Below, piece by piece: positions 23,787 through 36,058 of a stretch of DNA of 64,000 nucleotides (position 1 is its first letter; every line of letters begins with the position of its first letter). Source of the stretch: Carallia brachiata (lineage: Eukaryota > Streptophyta > Magnoliopsida > Malpighiales > Rhizophoraceae). Made by a program: the position numbers and the translations under genes. The DNA is taken from assembly GCA_021464245.1 (NCBI GenBank), contig JADCRB010000067.1:496001-560000 (forward strand). Direction: 5' to 3'. Under the pieces are notes generated by a model that had not been told where the DNA came from, did not search any database, and was given only the letters and a program-made list of their open reading frames with translations.

Positions 23787-25022
23787 CGATATAATTAGTG
23801 TATCAAAATAATTGTGCTCTAATAATTATTAATTCAAGTAGTTGATTTACGACTCGTTAATATTATAATCAGACGTAAGGAGTGCTTGTTGAATTTAACA
23901 GTGTTCAGATAGTAAGTCTATTACTTTAGAATAATTGAATGAGGTATTAACAAATAAAAATTATTTGGATTTGGATTCATAAATTAAATAATTGATATAT
24001 TTGTAATACATCTTTTAGTTGGTAAAGGAAAATTAATTATTAAGTCATTGGAAATTGAAATTATTTGATTAAAATAAAGTTAAATCTATTTAATTTTTAC
24101 TGTAGTTGGATTTGCAAGGGAGGGTTGGGAGGTGTGAGGGGCTGAGGTTCATTTATCCTTGAGATAAATTGAAATCTTAAACGTAGATGCAACATTTTTT
24201 ATATTTTTAATAGTGTGTTTAGAACTTTAGATTTGTAAGAAAGTATGAAAGAAAAATTATGAAAAAAAGGTGAGAGAAAATAAAGTTATTTGCATTGATG
24301 AAAATGTTGTGAGAAATGAAAGAAAAATAAATAGTAATTTATAAGAGAAAAAATTATAAGAAAAGTAAAGTATTTGGATTAAAAGTAAATTATTTATATT
24401 AATGAGATAGAAAGTAATATAAAAAAATAAATAGTAATTTATTAAGAAAAAATTATAAAAAATTATAAAAAAATAATAAAATATTGATGATATTACTTTT
24501 TATTTTATTTTTTCTCGTGTTCTAACAAAACCAAACAAAGTACTATTTTCTTGGATTTGGAAGAAAAGTTGAACTTACTTCTAAACGGTAGCATGCTTTC
24601 GAAATATAAAAGGCTACTTTGGTTCTTGAAAGAACTTGATCAGCATGGCCCTGGAAAGAAGACAAAAACTATACATTATAGGTAAAAATAATTATAAAAT
24701 TAATACGAAAGGTTTGAACGGTTAATTTGTAAAAAAATTATTAAATTAAAAATAAAAGCGTGTGGGACAACGTGGCTACGTAGCAGTCGTGCTCTGGAAT
24801 GAAATTCATCGTTTTTAGCACCAAGCCGGTCCCTGACAAGTCAAACCGGTTTATGACAGTGCCTCGTGGAGCCCAACAGATAAAGCCTCGGCCGCCGTGG
24901 AACCCGTCTCTTGAAAATCTGCTCTGGCTTCTTGGGGTGCCGACCCTCCAACGGAAAGGTCAGCCGCCGGCCGTGCCTCATAATCTCTATCAAAATCGGA
25001 ACTCGAAACCCTAGACAGCGCC
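23787..25022. other. Intergenic region upstream of the TPR gene
   Basis: AT-rich. 24200-24550 has GTTTAGAAC-like sequence at its left and GTTCTAACAAAACCAAAC at its right and might be another small foldback element, but the ends do not pair cleanly. The GC-richer stretch at 24760-25022 directly before the ATG is likely promoter and 5' untranslated sequence. Confidence 0.45.
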
Positions 25023-28000
25023 ATGGAGGAAAGCTCGAGGTCGAGTTTGCCTCAGCCTCGAAAGCTCGTCGTTTTGGCTGACCTTAACGCCAATCCTTCC
25101 GAAACGGACGGCAACTACACCGTCCAAGAAACCCCAGGGTACTACGCCATTTCTCGATTTAATCAAATTTTATTTTTCTTGCTGAAATTATGTATTAAAT
25201 CAGGCTAATCGAATGCTTAATTAGCTTAAACGCCGGCGGTGATGCCATGGAAGTTGAAGGCAAAAAATCGAACAAATCGGGGAAATGCCGTTCGAGAGGC
25301 AGTAAGTCAGAGGCGTCTCTTGACTATGGAGCTGATCCGGATGCCGATCAGCCCGGCCAAGGCCCTAGCTCGTCTCGTGAGGAGAAAGTCAGCAGCCTCA
25401 AAACTGTCAGTTAGAGCTCTCTTTTGATTTTTATTATGTTTTTTTGAATTTGGTGTAATTACTATTCCTAATCCAATTGCGTTGTTTATTTTGATTTTTC
25501 TTAGGCGTTGATGCAGGTGGCGAAGAAGATGCCTAAAAATGCTCACGTCCATTTTATGCTTGGGCTAATGTACCAGAGGCTAGGGCAACCTCAGAAGGTA
25601 AGGTAGCTTCTACCTTTTACAAGTGGTTAGATCATTTATGTGAAATTGTGGTTCCAATGTTGGTTTTCTGTAAATGTTTTTAAGGCCGTTTGGGCGTATG
25701 GAAAGGCGGAGGAGATCTTGCTCCAATGTGAGGCGGAGGTAGCCAGGCCAGAGTTGCTTTCGCTGGTTCAGATTCACCACGCACAGGTTTTGCACAGTTT
25801 TTTTTTTTTTTTTTTAAGTTACAATGATTCAAAAGTTTGGATTCTGATGATTGTTAATTACCATGGAATGTCTTATCGACTGTATAGTGTATTCTGCTCG
25901 AAAATTCTGCTGATAATGGTTTGGGTCAAGAACTAGAAGCTGAAGAGCTTGAGGAAGTTCTTTCTAAGTTAAAAGAATCAATGCAATTGGATATTAGACA
26001 AGCAGCTGTTTGGAACACACTGGGCGCGATGCTTCTTAAGTCTGGTTGTCTACAGGTGCAGTTACAAAAGTGTCTATGTCTCGGTTTTGCATTCATGATT
26101 TTCATGTTTGGCTGTTGACATGGGCTATAATCCATCTCCAGAGTGCCATTTCAATTTTATCATCTTTGTTGACCACTGACCCCAACAACTACGATTGTCT
26201 TGGAAACCTTGGAATCGCATACCTTCAAAGGTGAGATTGTCACTTGTGATTTGCCCTATGGATAGTGTTTCCATAATGTTTTCCCTTTTCTGTTGATCCT
26301 TTCTTTTAGTGAAAACGTTTATAATTTATTAAATTTGCAGTGGAAATCTGGAACTTTCAGCAAAATGTTTTCAGGATTTAATCCTGAAAGATCAAAACCA
26401 TCCTGCTGCCCTTTTCAACTATGCCGCCATTCTTCTGTCTAAGTATGGTTCAGCAGTTGCAGGTACAAACTCTGTTCATTCTCACTTACTGTCTGCACTT
26501 TGGCAAATTTTTGTCAAGCAAAACAAACATGAATAACTGTTGCTTTCTATTATTAAATTCCCAGGTGCTGGGGCACATGCTGGAGAAGGTGCTACAGGAG
26601 ATCGGGTTGAAGCTGTTAATGTTGCAAAGGAGTGCCTGCTGGCTGCATTAAAGGTGGATCCAAGAGCAGCACATGTGTGGGCAAATCTTGCTAATGCGTA
26701 CTACATGACTGGTGACCACCGGAGTTCTGGAAAGTGCTTGGAGAAGGTGCTCATGGCTCATTGCTACAGTCATTTATTGCTTCTTTTTTGAGGTTGTTCA
26801 TTGGTTTCCTTGATCTTTCATCTTTCCCCGATCGCCTTTTAAAAGAAAGACAGTTTTCTTTTGGTCTTAATAATTTAAAATTTGCTATATGTTTACTGTC
26901 TTTTTTACTCTTTAAGGTAAGTAATTACATTGTGTTGTATGATAGGCTGGGCATAGTTTCTGCTATTATTTCTGAGTAATCTTATCTTCCTTTTTTTTTT
27001 TTTTTTTTTTTTGCTGTTTAGGCAGTCAAACTCGAGCCCAATTGCATGTCTACTCGATATGCTGTGGCAGTTCACAGAATCAAGGATGCAGAAAGGTCTC
27101 AAGATCCTAGTGAACAGCTTTTCTGGGCTGGAAATGAGATGGCTTCAATATTAAGAGAAGGAGATTCTGTTCCAATAGAACTTCCCATAGCTTGGGCAGG
27201 ACTGGCCATGGTTCACAAGGCCCAACATGAGATTGCAGCAGCATTTGAAACAGATCAGAATGAGTTGGTAGAGGTGGAAGAGCGTGCTCACCTAAGTTTA
27301 AAGCAGGTGTTTTTTGTTCTCTATCTAGCATCAAGTACTCGATCATTTTCTTTTCAATTAACTATCAATGGAGGGTTTCCTGTATCACCTTTAAGGCTAA
27401 GAACACAAGTAGCTGCGAAGTGCTAACCTTTCATTTCCAGTCAGAATGACTGTACAATCCTAGCATGTGTTTCATCAATATTATAGACCGTCAATATATA
27501 AAGTTTGACATATAATCTGTCATTTTCCCCCTGTATATGATTTAGGCAATAGCTGAGGACCCAGACAACGGGGTGCAGTGGCACCAACTTGGACTGCATC
27601 GACTCTGTTCTCGACAATTTAAAGCAGCACAAAAATATCTCAAGGTTGCCATTGCCCATATGAAAGAATGCAGCTATGCATGGTCAAATCTTGGTACGTG
27701 CAGATTCGTCTGTTTTAGAGGCAAAGTTGTTATCTTTATGTTTCAAGTATTTGCTCTTATTGTCACATGGACGGTATGTAGGAATCTCCTTGCAATTATC
27801 AGGGGAGCAATCTCAGGCAGAAGATGTCTATAAGCGTGCTTTGACGTGTGCAAGGGCTGAACAAGCCCATGCAATATTTTCCAACCTTGGAAATCTATAC
27901 AGGCAACAAAAGCAATACGATCGTGCCAAGGCAATGTTTGCAAAGGCTCTTGAACTCCGGCCTGGCTATGCTCCTGCTTTCAACAATCTTGGTCTTGTAT

Positions 28001-28155
28001 TTGTAGCTGAGGGTCAATGGGAGGAGGCCAAGTTCTGCTTCGACAAAGCGCTGCAGGCAGACCCATTACTGGATGCAGCCAAGTCCAACATGATTAAAGC
28101 CATGACCATGTCTAGATTATGTGCAGGCCTGTCCTCGTGTGTTCTTCACGATTAG
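25023..28155 (+). CDS. TPR-repeat protein, SPINDLY-like annotation (11 exons)
   Basis: Tetratricopeptide repeat protein resembling the plant gene usually labelled probable SPINDLY-like O-GlcNAc transferase (At5g63200 type). That name comes from TPR similarity only, since no transferase domain is present. Exons: 25023-25138, 25204-25405, 25505-25597, 25685-25786, 25888-26055, 26142-26230, 26341-26462, 26565-26746, 27022-27306, 27546-27693, 27782-28155. These sum to 1881 nt, 626 residues plus stop, and every junction is in phase. The N-terminal region is acidic/basic linker (MEESSRSSLPQPRKLVVL). TPR units are visible at HVHFMLGLMYQRLGQPQKA, NYDCLGNLGIAYLQSGNLEL, AHVWANLANAYYMTGDHRSS, VQWHQLGLHRLCSRQFKAA, AIFSNLGNLYRQQKQYDRA and APAFNNLGLVFVAEGQWEEA. 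A role as a protein-protein scaffold is likely, partner unknown. Confidence 0.9.
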
Positions 28156-28750
28156 TATCTACTCAAGCTGAGGCGAAGGTTGTTTCCTTCAACTTTAACT
28201 TGGTTTCCTAAATGTATATCACACGTTTATGTAGAAAAGTTTTGAATGTAGCTGATATAAAATGCTGCATCGGTTCTCGATTTCCTTGAAAGGATTTTGC
28301 TAACAATTTAATCTGGAACTTCCTTTTTGGAAATAGTAAAAGATGGCAGACATGTATGTGAATAAAATAAAAGAAAAATAAATTTTATCAGTGTCAAATA
28401 TTCTATTATCACTCGAGTATTTGATGGTCGGGCTGAATTTCCAACTACTTGGAATTTTAAATGTTAGAATAGATTCTGTGCAAAGTGTCTAGATTTTATT
28501 CGATAATTTTTCCGTGCAAAAGGTACACGCCTCAGCCACCATGTAGTTGGTTAAGTAAATTTAAGTTTGTTCATGTTGTTGCATTCCTTTGTTGGGATAC
28601 CAAAGCAAAACAATGGTCAAGGAAAAGAAAAAAGACAATACCTTAAAGGGAAGCGGATGGAAAAAACATTATACAGTAGCAATTGGGTGTGTAGGGTAGG
28701 TGTTCAACTTCACGGGTTCTAAAGAAGATCTCGTGATTTTATTTTAAAGT
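28156..28750. other. 3' flank of the TPR gene
   Basis: Presumed 3' untranslated region followed by AT-rich sequence. Several AATAAA-like words lie near 28360-28385. No gene seen. Confidence 0.45.
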
Positions 28751-29427
28751 CTGTTTGGGTTAGTTATTAAATGTTGTTGTTATTAATTATTGTTGCTGAT
28801 TGCTGATTGTTGATTTTTTGTTGTTGTTGATTATTGATCAAATTAATGAAGTGTTTGGTTAATTTTATATTTACTATTACTGTTGAATAATGGAATATAT
28901 AATTTAGACATATAATTTGTGTAGATATATCATATTAAAAATTTTATTTTTATATTTTATATTTTAAAATAATATTTTATAAATAATATTGAGAATTATT
29001 TTACTTAATTTTTAACTTTTTAAAAAAATATTAATTTTTATTAAATGATAAAAATTATTATAGTTGAGATTTTTTTTATAAATGTCAATCTTAAAAAAAA
29101 TTGAAGTGAAAAAAATATTATTTAAGATAAATATTAATAAAATAAATTAAAATATCTAATTCATGTATCAAGTAAAAAAAATAATAAATTATATAAATAT
29201 TCTAAGGGTAATTTAGTCTATATAAATTATTATTAATATTAAAAAGTAAAAACTAATTAAAAAGTAGTAAAAAATAATTCGGAATTACTTTTTAATCAAC
29301 TGCTATTGGGAAGTCAAATAAAAAAATAAGTAGAATTAAACAGTAATACTAAAAACTTTACTAAACATATCTTCCTACTTTTTAAAAATGCAACGTAAAT
29401 ATATCCTTTCAAAAATTAACCCAAACA
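28751..29427. mobile_element. Candidate foldback/MITE element
   Basis: TGTTTGGGTTAGTT near 28752 and its inverted counterpart AATTAACCCAAACA at 29414-29427 pair at 13 of 14 positions. The interior is extremely AT-rich with TTGTTGTTG-type words at the left. I could not find a convincing target duplication, so the family (PIF/Harbinger or hAT-like) is open. Confidence 0.5.
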
Positions 29428-29603
29428 TCTCATTAGTTGGAGTCCTTATATCAAGTTCATCAAATCCAGTGCCTGAGAATGTAATCATACATTGAAAATT
29501 GCAATCGTTCACACTTATCTGTTTTGGGATATTTCAACTGCTTGTGATCAGAATATTTCAAAAAAAAAAAAACTCTTTCTGGTATGTGTATTGCAGCATC
29601 AAC

Positions 29604-30022
29604 AAGTAGCTGGCAAATTAAAATTGGAATTGGCGCAATTCGCAGAATTAGAAGCCTTTGCCCAATTCGCTTCGGATCTCGATAAAGCTACTCAGAATCA
29701 GTTGGCAAGAGGTCAACGATTACGCGAGTTGCTCAAACAATCCCAATCAGCCCCTCTCACAGTCGAGGAACAGATAATAACTATTTTTTTTGACATAGAG
29801 ATAATAACTATTTATACTGGAACGAATGGTTATCTTGATTCATTCGAAATTTCACAAGTAAGGAAATTTCTCGTTGAGTTACGTACTTACTTAAAAACGA
29901 ATAAACCTCAGTTCCAAAAAATCATATCTTCTACCAAAACATTCACCGAAGAAGCGGAAGCCCTTTTGAAAGAAGCTATTCAAGAACAGAGAGAACGTTT
30001 TCGGCTTCAGGAACAAGTATAA
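29604..30022 (+). pseudogene. atpA: Plastid atpA fragment (NUPT) with 27-bp in-frame insertion
   Basis: Nuclear copy of the 3' third of the chloroplast ATP synthase CF1 alpha subunit gene. From [18 protein letters not shown] at about 29604 the sequence follows the plastid protein to its C terminus ([12 protein letters not shown], stop at 30020-30022), about 140 codons. The frame stays open. Within it 15 bases (29772-29786) are duplicated at 29799-29813 around a 12-base filler, giving a 27-bp insertion that keeps the frame. The first two-thirds of the gene are missing and there is no plastid promoter or transit peptide, so it is not a working gene. Plastid homology probably continues a few dozen bases past the stop. 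A few residues differ from usual plastid sequences. Confidence 0.92.
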
Positions 30023-31028
30023 AGAAATTGATCACTCTTAATCTTTAATCTTGATTATAATAAATATAATACTTAAGTCAAAATACTTAAATAAAATTAT
30101 AAAAATCAAATTATAAACAAATCAGCGATGCTACTATACAAAAAGGCCTGGCGATTGGTCCAAAATTTTCGTGTCAGGATGCTGGTCGGCCCAAAATTAA
30201 GAAGCCGGTACTGATCCTCGGAGCAAAAGTGAGACAGAATCTGAATGTAGAACCGAGTTTGCTGAGCAGACAAGAAATCAAAATTGCACGATATGCTATG
30301 ACGACTAGCGCACTCTTCTTCATCATATCACATGAGGTTCCGTTTGACTTGGATTAAAGTTTTCAAGAAATATTGATTGATGTGTTAACTTTTGTATTCG
30401 AACTTGGCGGATTACCGTTATCTCCGTCGGAGAAATTTGGAAACTTACATTTTTTTATTTTTTCGCTGTTTTGTGATGCAAATTCCTCAAATTTTATTGA
30501 CAGTCCAAAAGTTGCTTGCAGATTTTGCTACTTGAAATTGAGATATTGGAAGTCTTCAAACTTTCCACAAGCTTTTTAATTGAGATTATCTCTAATTTCT
30601 CTTTTGATTTGAGAACGCTCAATATTCAATCTATTAGATTGATTAATTTAAATCGACTGGACAAAACTTCTAATTTGAATACGAGATTATATCTAAGTTT
30701 TTAAAATATTGTTTTAATGATAAAACTTCTGTCGGCCCCATTTTTATGTCCAGTCTCGGCCCAAAGTTTCACGCCTCTGCGGAATTGTAAATTATTATTG
30801 CTACCAATGCATAAATGGGAATTCAGCAATTATCTATAATTTTGAAATTACAATTTAGTCCAACAATCTATCTTGATGCAAACTTTTTTACTCCAAAAAA
30901 AAAAGAGCCAGAGAGAGAGAGAGAGAGAGGAGAAAATAAGAATTTGTGGGGTTCCATGGGAGAACAGAACACACAGCGAGGGCTTTGAGTTAGAAAAAAG
31001 ATAAAGAGCTTTTGTTTTGTATGTGACG
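30023..31028. other. Intergenic region upstream of the AP endonuclease gene
   Basis: AT-rich, with a (GA)n tract at about 30909-30928 about 100 bases before the ATG, a common feature of plant 5' leaders. No other gene seen. Confidence 0.5.
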
Positions 31029-34000
31029 ATGAAGAGGTTTTTTAAGCCAATAGAGAAGGAAGGTTCAGCAAAGAAGCCCGCACTGACACCTTCTTCAAAT
31101 CAACAAGAAGAAGAAGAAAGCGAAAAGAGATACATCACAATCAGAAGAAAACAGCAACAACTGCAATGCGAAGAACAAGAAAGAGCCGTTAAAGTTCGTG
31201 ACCTGGAATGCCAATAGCTTGCTTCTTCGGGTCAAGAATAACTGGCCCGAGTTCTCCAAGTTCGTCTCCACTCTTGACCCTGATGTCATTGCCTTCCAGG
31301 TGGGTCATGGTTCCCCCTCTCTCTTTCCAGTTTGGTTTTTAGCGGTTTGAATTGTGGAAATTTGATGAGATATGATGCGTTTGCAATGTGGGCATCTAGT
31401 CATTGCTCATTTATTTATTTATTTATTTAGTTATTGGTTTGCTTAATGGCATTTGAATGCTGGTTGTATATTTAGATACCTAAGATTTTCTTTTTATTCA
31501 AGTTGTTATTTGCCCTTTTTTTTGTTTTTTATATATTTGCAGCAATGTTGTAATTTCGTATCTCAATAGGCGAACAAATTTTGCAAAACATATGTGATAC
31601 CAATGAGATTTGTTATTTTAGTGACCATAACTACATTTAAAATGAAAAGTTTTAATTGGCGAAAAATCAATGGTCAATGTCCAGTTTCCCACTTATTCAA
31701 ATTGAATTTAGGCTGGTTTAATCGCTAACAGTGCAGTAATGTTAGGAAGTAAGGATGCCCGCTGCTGGCTCAAAGGGTGCACCTAAAAACCCACGAGAAC
31801 TGAAAGATGACACGAGTGCTTCCCGTGAGGAAAAGCAGGTAACAATTTTTCCTATAGCTCTTCATGGTTTTTTTTTTTATTTACTACGTTTCAGCATTTG
31901 ATTCGTGGTTAATAGTCTCTTAGAGTAGTAATTAATGAAAAGGAAATTTGAAAGTTGACTCCATATGTTTTTATGACCTTTATTATCTGATTCTTTTTTG
32001 TTGTGCATGATAAGGGTTGAGTTTAGATCTATGCTCTGGCTGATTGATATTTTAAATCAAATCGCAAAGAATAGCCCATGATCTTGGAGTGTAGCTGTTC
32101 CAGAAAAATTGTTAATAGGCATGAGATCTAGAGGTTCATAATCAAATGGTTATTTAGAAGAAAAAGGTTTTAAGTTGTTGTAGCAAAAGACAACAGTGGT
32201 GCTTACCACGTTTGGACGTGCAGTAGTTTCTGCCTTAGTGATGCATCATCTTTATAATTCACCTTGTCAATTTTTTATCTATGTTTACTTGGTTTCATAA
32301 TGCGTTGGTGATCTGCAATTTGAACAATGGCTTGGGGTTTACAACCATGCAAGCCCTGAAATTTTCAAGCTTAAAACTATGAACTTGTGGTTATGGTCTT
32401 GAGTTTAGAAGAACTATGTTGTTCTTACGAAAATTGTCTGCCTGTTTGAAATATTGTTTTTCCTATATCTTAAGCATATGCATGCAAATTGCAACACAAT
32501 TTGATAAATTTATAACTATATTCGCAGTAACACATTTCTTCTCTAGAAGGCCCATAGGATTGTAATTGTGGTTAATATGTATCATATAATAAACAATATC
32601 TAATTTATGGAAGTCCCAGGCTTCTCTTTTTCACTTGTAATCTATGGCAAGTATATTTTTTCGAATCATGCAGACATTGATTCGTGCACTTTCCAGTCCA
32701 CCATTTGGAGATTATCGCGTTTGGTGGTCCCTTTCAGATTCCAAGTATGCTGGGACAGCACTGTTAGTAAAGAAGTACTTTCAACCGTTGTCAGTCACTT
32801 TCTCTCTTGATGGAGCAGGTAATTTGGTGGACAACTTAGGTTGTTTCTTGTTCATGGGTCATTCAAGACACAGACCCTTGTGTCTGCATCTAAGGTCTAC
32901 AGCCTGTTACAAAAAGATTAGAATATTTTGTGGATTCTCAATTTTTCTGAAAAGCAATTCAATTTACAAAAGAAAATGATACTTATGTACAGAACCAATG
33001 AAAGACAATGTGTTCTTGTAACCCTTTTCATGTTTCCTATTGATGTAATATGCATGTCTTAACACATCTATCAATGGCCTTGATTTCCTAGCCGCTGCAC
33101 AAGTGACAGCCGCTTATGCACATGTTTTTGTTGTTGTTAGTTCCAAAACATGAACCCGATGGCCGAGTTATTTTGGCTGAATTTGAGACATTTCGCTTGT
33201 TGAATACATATGCACCAAATAATGGTTGGAAAGAGGAGGAAAATTCATTCCAAAGGAGAAGGAGATGGGACAAAAGGATGCTCGAGTTTGTTGTGCGATT
33301 ATCAGATAAGCCTCTTATATGGTGTGGTGATCTAAACGTTAGGTTAGTATTCCCCATCTTTCATCTGCCTTTTTCTTGAAGGGGAGGAAATATTGTTGCT
33401 TGGTTTTTCCAGCAGTTGTTAGTTTATTTTTTTTAGCCCTCTCACACTTTTTACTTTTATTCACTTTTCAAGGAGAACATTTGTGCAATATCTGATTTAT
33501 GCATCAGCTTCAGTGTTCTTATTAATGAGCTCATGTTTCTGTTTTTATATGCAGCCATGAAGAGATTGATGTGAGCCATCCAGAGTTTTTCAGTTCAGCA
33601 AAGCTTAATGGCTATGTTCCTCCAAACAAAGAGGTGTTAGTTTTCTTTATGAACTTGATTTTGGCATTTTCTATTTTCACATCAATTTCAAAATATGCAT
33701 TTCTCGATGAATTTCTTTCTCAGTAGCAAACTGTTGGATAATCTTTAAGAAAAGCTGGTCTGCTGAAATGAGAAGGGATATTTTCTTTTTTTGTGCTTAA
33801 ACTTTTTATTTTTCAAGGAACATTTGATGGTTGTTAGATAGGTGACACATAGTGCACATGGGTTTCTAATTTATTGTTATTGCCCATCTAATTTCTTCGG
33901 GGCTTTAAATTTTATCCTCCGTACTGCTACCCTTTGCCTATGGGTCTTCATTGACAAGGATGGCCTCTGCTTGATGTTGTATCTTTCAGGACTGTGGGCA

Positions 34001-34994
34001 GCCAGGATTTACCTTGGGTGAAAGGAGCGCTTTGGTGGCATACTCAAAGAGTGCGTGTTTCTCTGTGAAATTGCAAACACTCACCCATTATTTTTTATTA
34101 GCAATTAGGAAATGAGATGCCAAGCACTCTGATGCTCCTTTTCCTTGAGATTCAAATTGGCAAAAACTGACTTGTGGCAACTTGTACTAAATGATTTCTT
34201 TTGGTTCAACCATCTAACTTTGCCCCTTCCCTCCCTCCCCCCAACTCCCTTAAAAAATGAGTTGTGAATGAATGTTTTTCGTTGGATCATGCTTTAGGGG
34301 AAGGCTAGTAGATGCATACAGATTTTTGCACAAGGAGAAGGATATGGAGCGTGGGTTCTCATGGTCTGGCAACCCCATCGGAAAGTAAGAGACAAGTATA
34401 GTATTGATTGAACATTTGAACAACTTCAGCATGCATTGAGATTTAATGCCATAAATAGTTTTGAAGGGGCATGACGATGAATATCTTCGGAGCATGAATT
34501 ATGCATTTTTACAGAAGATACTACAATGTTTCAAGCTATTACACTATTGTAGTCGAGAGTGATTTACTTTTATTTGCTCACGGTGGTTTTTCTTATAGGT
34601 ATCGTGGGAAAAGGATGCGCATTGATTATTTCATAGTTTCAGAGAAACTCAAAGACAGGATTAAATCATGTGAGATGCATGGCCAAGGGATAGAATTGCA
34701 AGGTAATCTTCATTTAGCATTATTCCAAGCAAATGATCTTCACTGTGGCAGCGCAATCTAGGATTTTTTTTGTATTGAAATCATTGGTCAATGCGGAAAA
34801 AAGTTTGGATCTTTGCAAGCAGGACCGTGGGACTTGGGCTTAGTTTTTGCCCCCTTGTTTCTGTTTGTTTTCCACTGCAGAGAACTGCAGATTGTCTCAT
34901 TGATCTCGAATTGTTGACAGGTTTTTATGGAAGCGACCATTGTCCGGTTTCCCTTGAGCTTTCACCCGACAGCCCTGATACCAGTGAAAACTAA
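31029..34994 (+). CDS. APE1L: APE1-like AP endonuclease, 9 exons, one frameshift
   Basis: Exonuclease III/APE1-family enzyme that cuts abasic sites in base-excision repair, expected in the nucleus. Exons: 31029-31299, 31746-31838, 32674-32818, 33141-33342, 33555-33633, 33990-34054, 34298-34384, 34599-34702, 34921-34994. The order of motifs is FVTWNANS (Asn), EVRMPAA (metal-binding Glu), IWCGDLNVSHEEIDVSHPEF, FSWSGNP, RGKRMRIDYF and the C-terminal catalytic FYGSDHCPVSLEL. The N terminus MKRFFKPIEKE is as in the plant orthologue. The exon total of 1120 nt is one base too long, because a single extra base at about 31112-31126 shifts exon 1. Before it the frame reads EEEESEK, after it EENSNNCNAKNKKEPLKF. 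Removing it gives about 372 residues, close to the 364 of Arabidopsis. The exon 6 donor was placed at 34055 to keep phase. Confidence 0.9.
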
Positions 34995-36025
34995 CTTTCA
35001 GTGCAGAACTAGTTAGAAATATTCAGTAACGTGGAAGACGTTATTTATCATCTTTCAAACATGAATTCAATCCTTTATTTGAATGAAGTTTTTTAGTGGC
35101 TTGTTGACCAGAACTCTCTACCCCCTTCATTAGATTAGTTTTTTTTTTTTTTTTCTAGAACGCCCAGTATCTAATCTATTAGACTGATTAACCTGAATTA
35201 ACTCGGACAAGATCCTAAAAAAACGACAAAAATCTCATAGCAAGTGATTAGGTTAGTGATTTCTGTTGGTTTTAGTGAAAAAAAAAAATCTCAACTATTG
35301 TGCTTTACATTAATTAATTAATTAATGCTAAGATCCTTTTAGGTGGGGTCCACTTTTTCGGAGCACCACGCTTATGTGGCAATTTATGTGTAGGACTCCT
35401 TTGCAGCTGCAAGGCAGTTACATCGCCTCCATAATTAATGCGATAATTGGTACGTCAATTGGTACGTCAATTGCGTTTTTAAGGTATAAACCAGCGAGAT
35501 TGGATTAATCCAGAATTCTTTATGGGAAAATGGACATGAACTTAATAGAAAAAGCAGACGCAATATAAATATGTAATAATTAATTAATTATTTTATACAA
35601 TTTGATGAGTAATGTTACAAAAACTTAACATATCTTTTATCGATTTTTTATAATAAATATTAATTATTTAATTATATAAAATAATTAATTAATTATTATA
35701 TATGTGTTGAAGTCTGATTTTTCTCGCGCCTACGGTATTTTTCTTTATATGGGACTTTATGAGACCAACGGAAAGTGCCCGTGTCACTATTAGGGGTATT
35801 TGGTTGGTTTTTTTTGTTTGGTAATGAGAATGAGAATGAGTGATTCCCATTCTTGATGTTTAGTAGAGAAAAATCTCATTTTCATTCCTTTATTTTTGGG
35901 AATGGGATTCTCTCATCTATAGGAATCATCATTCTTACCTTTAAGAAAATATCATTCTCATTCTCTCATCTTCTCTCTCACTTTGTAAATTATTTTATAA
36001 TAAAATATTACAAATAAATATCATA

Positions 36026-36058
<33 letters not shown>

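Noticed and set aside
29492..30022. A functional nuclear atpA gene
   Set aside because: Only the last third of the plastid protein is present, with no transit peptide or nucleotide-binding domain. The first 30 or so codons of the open frame are unrelated to atpA.
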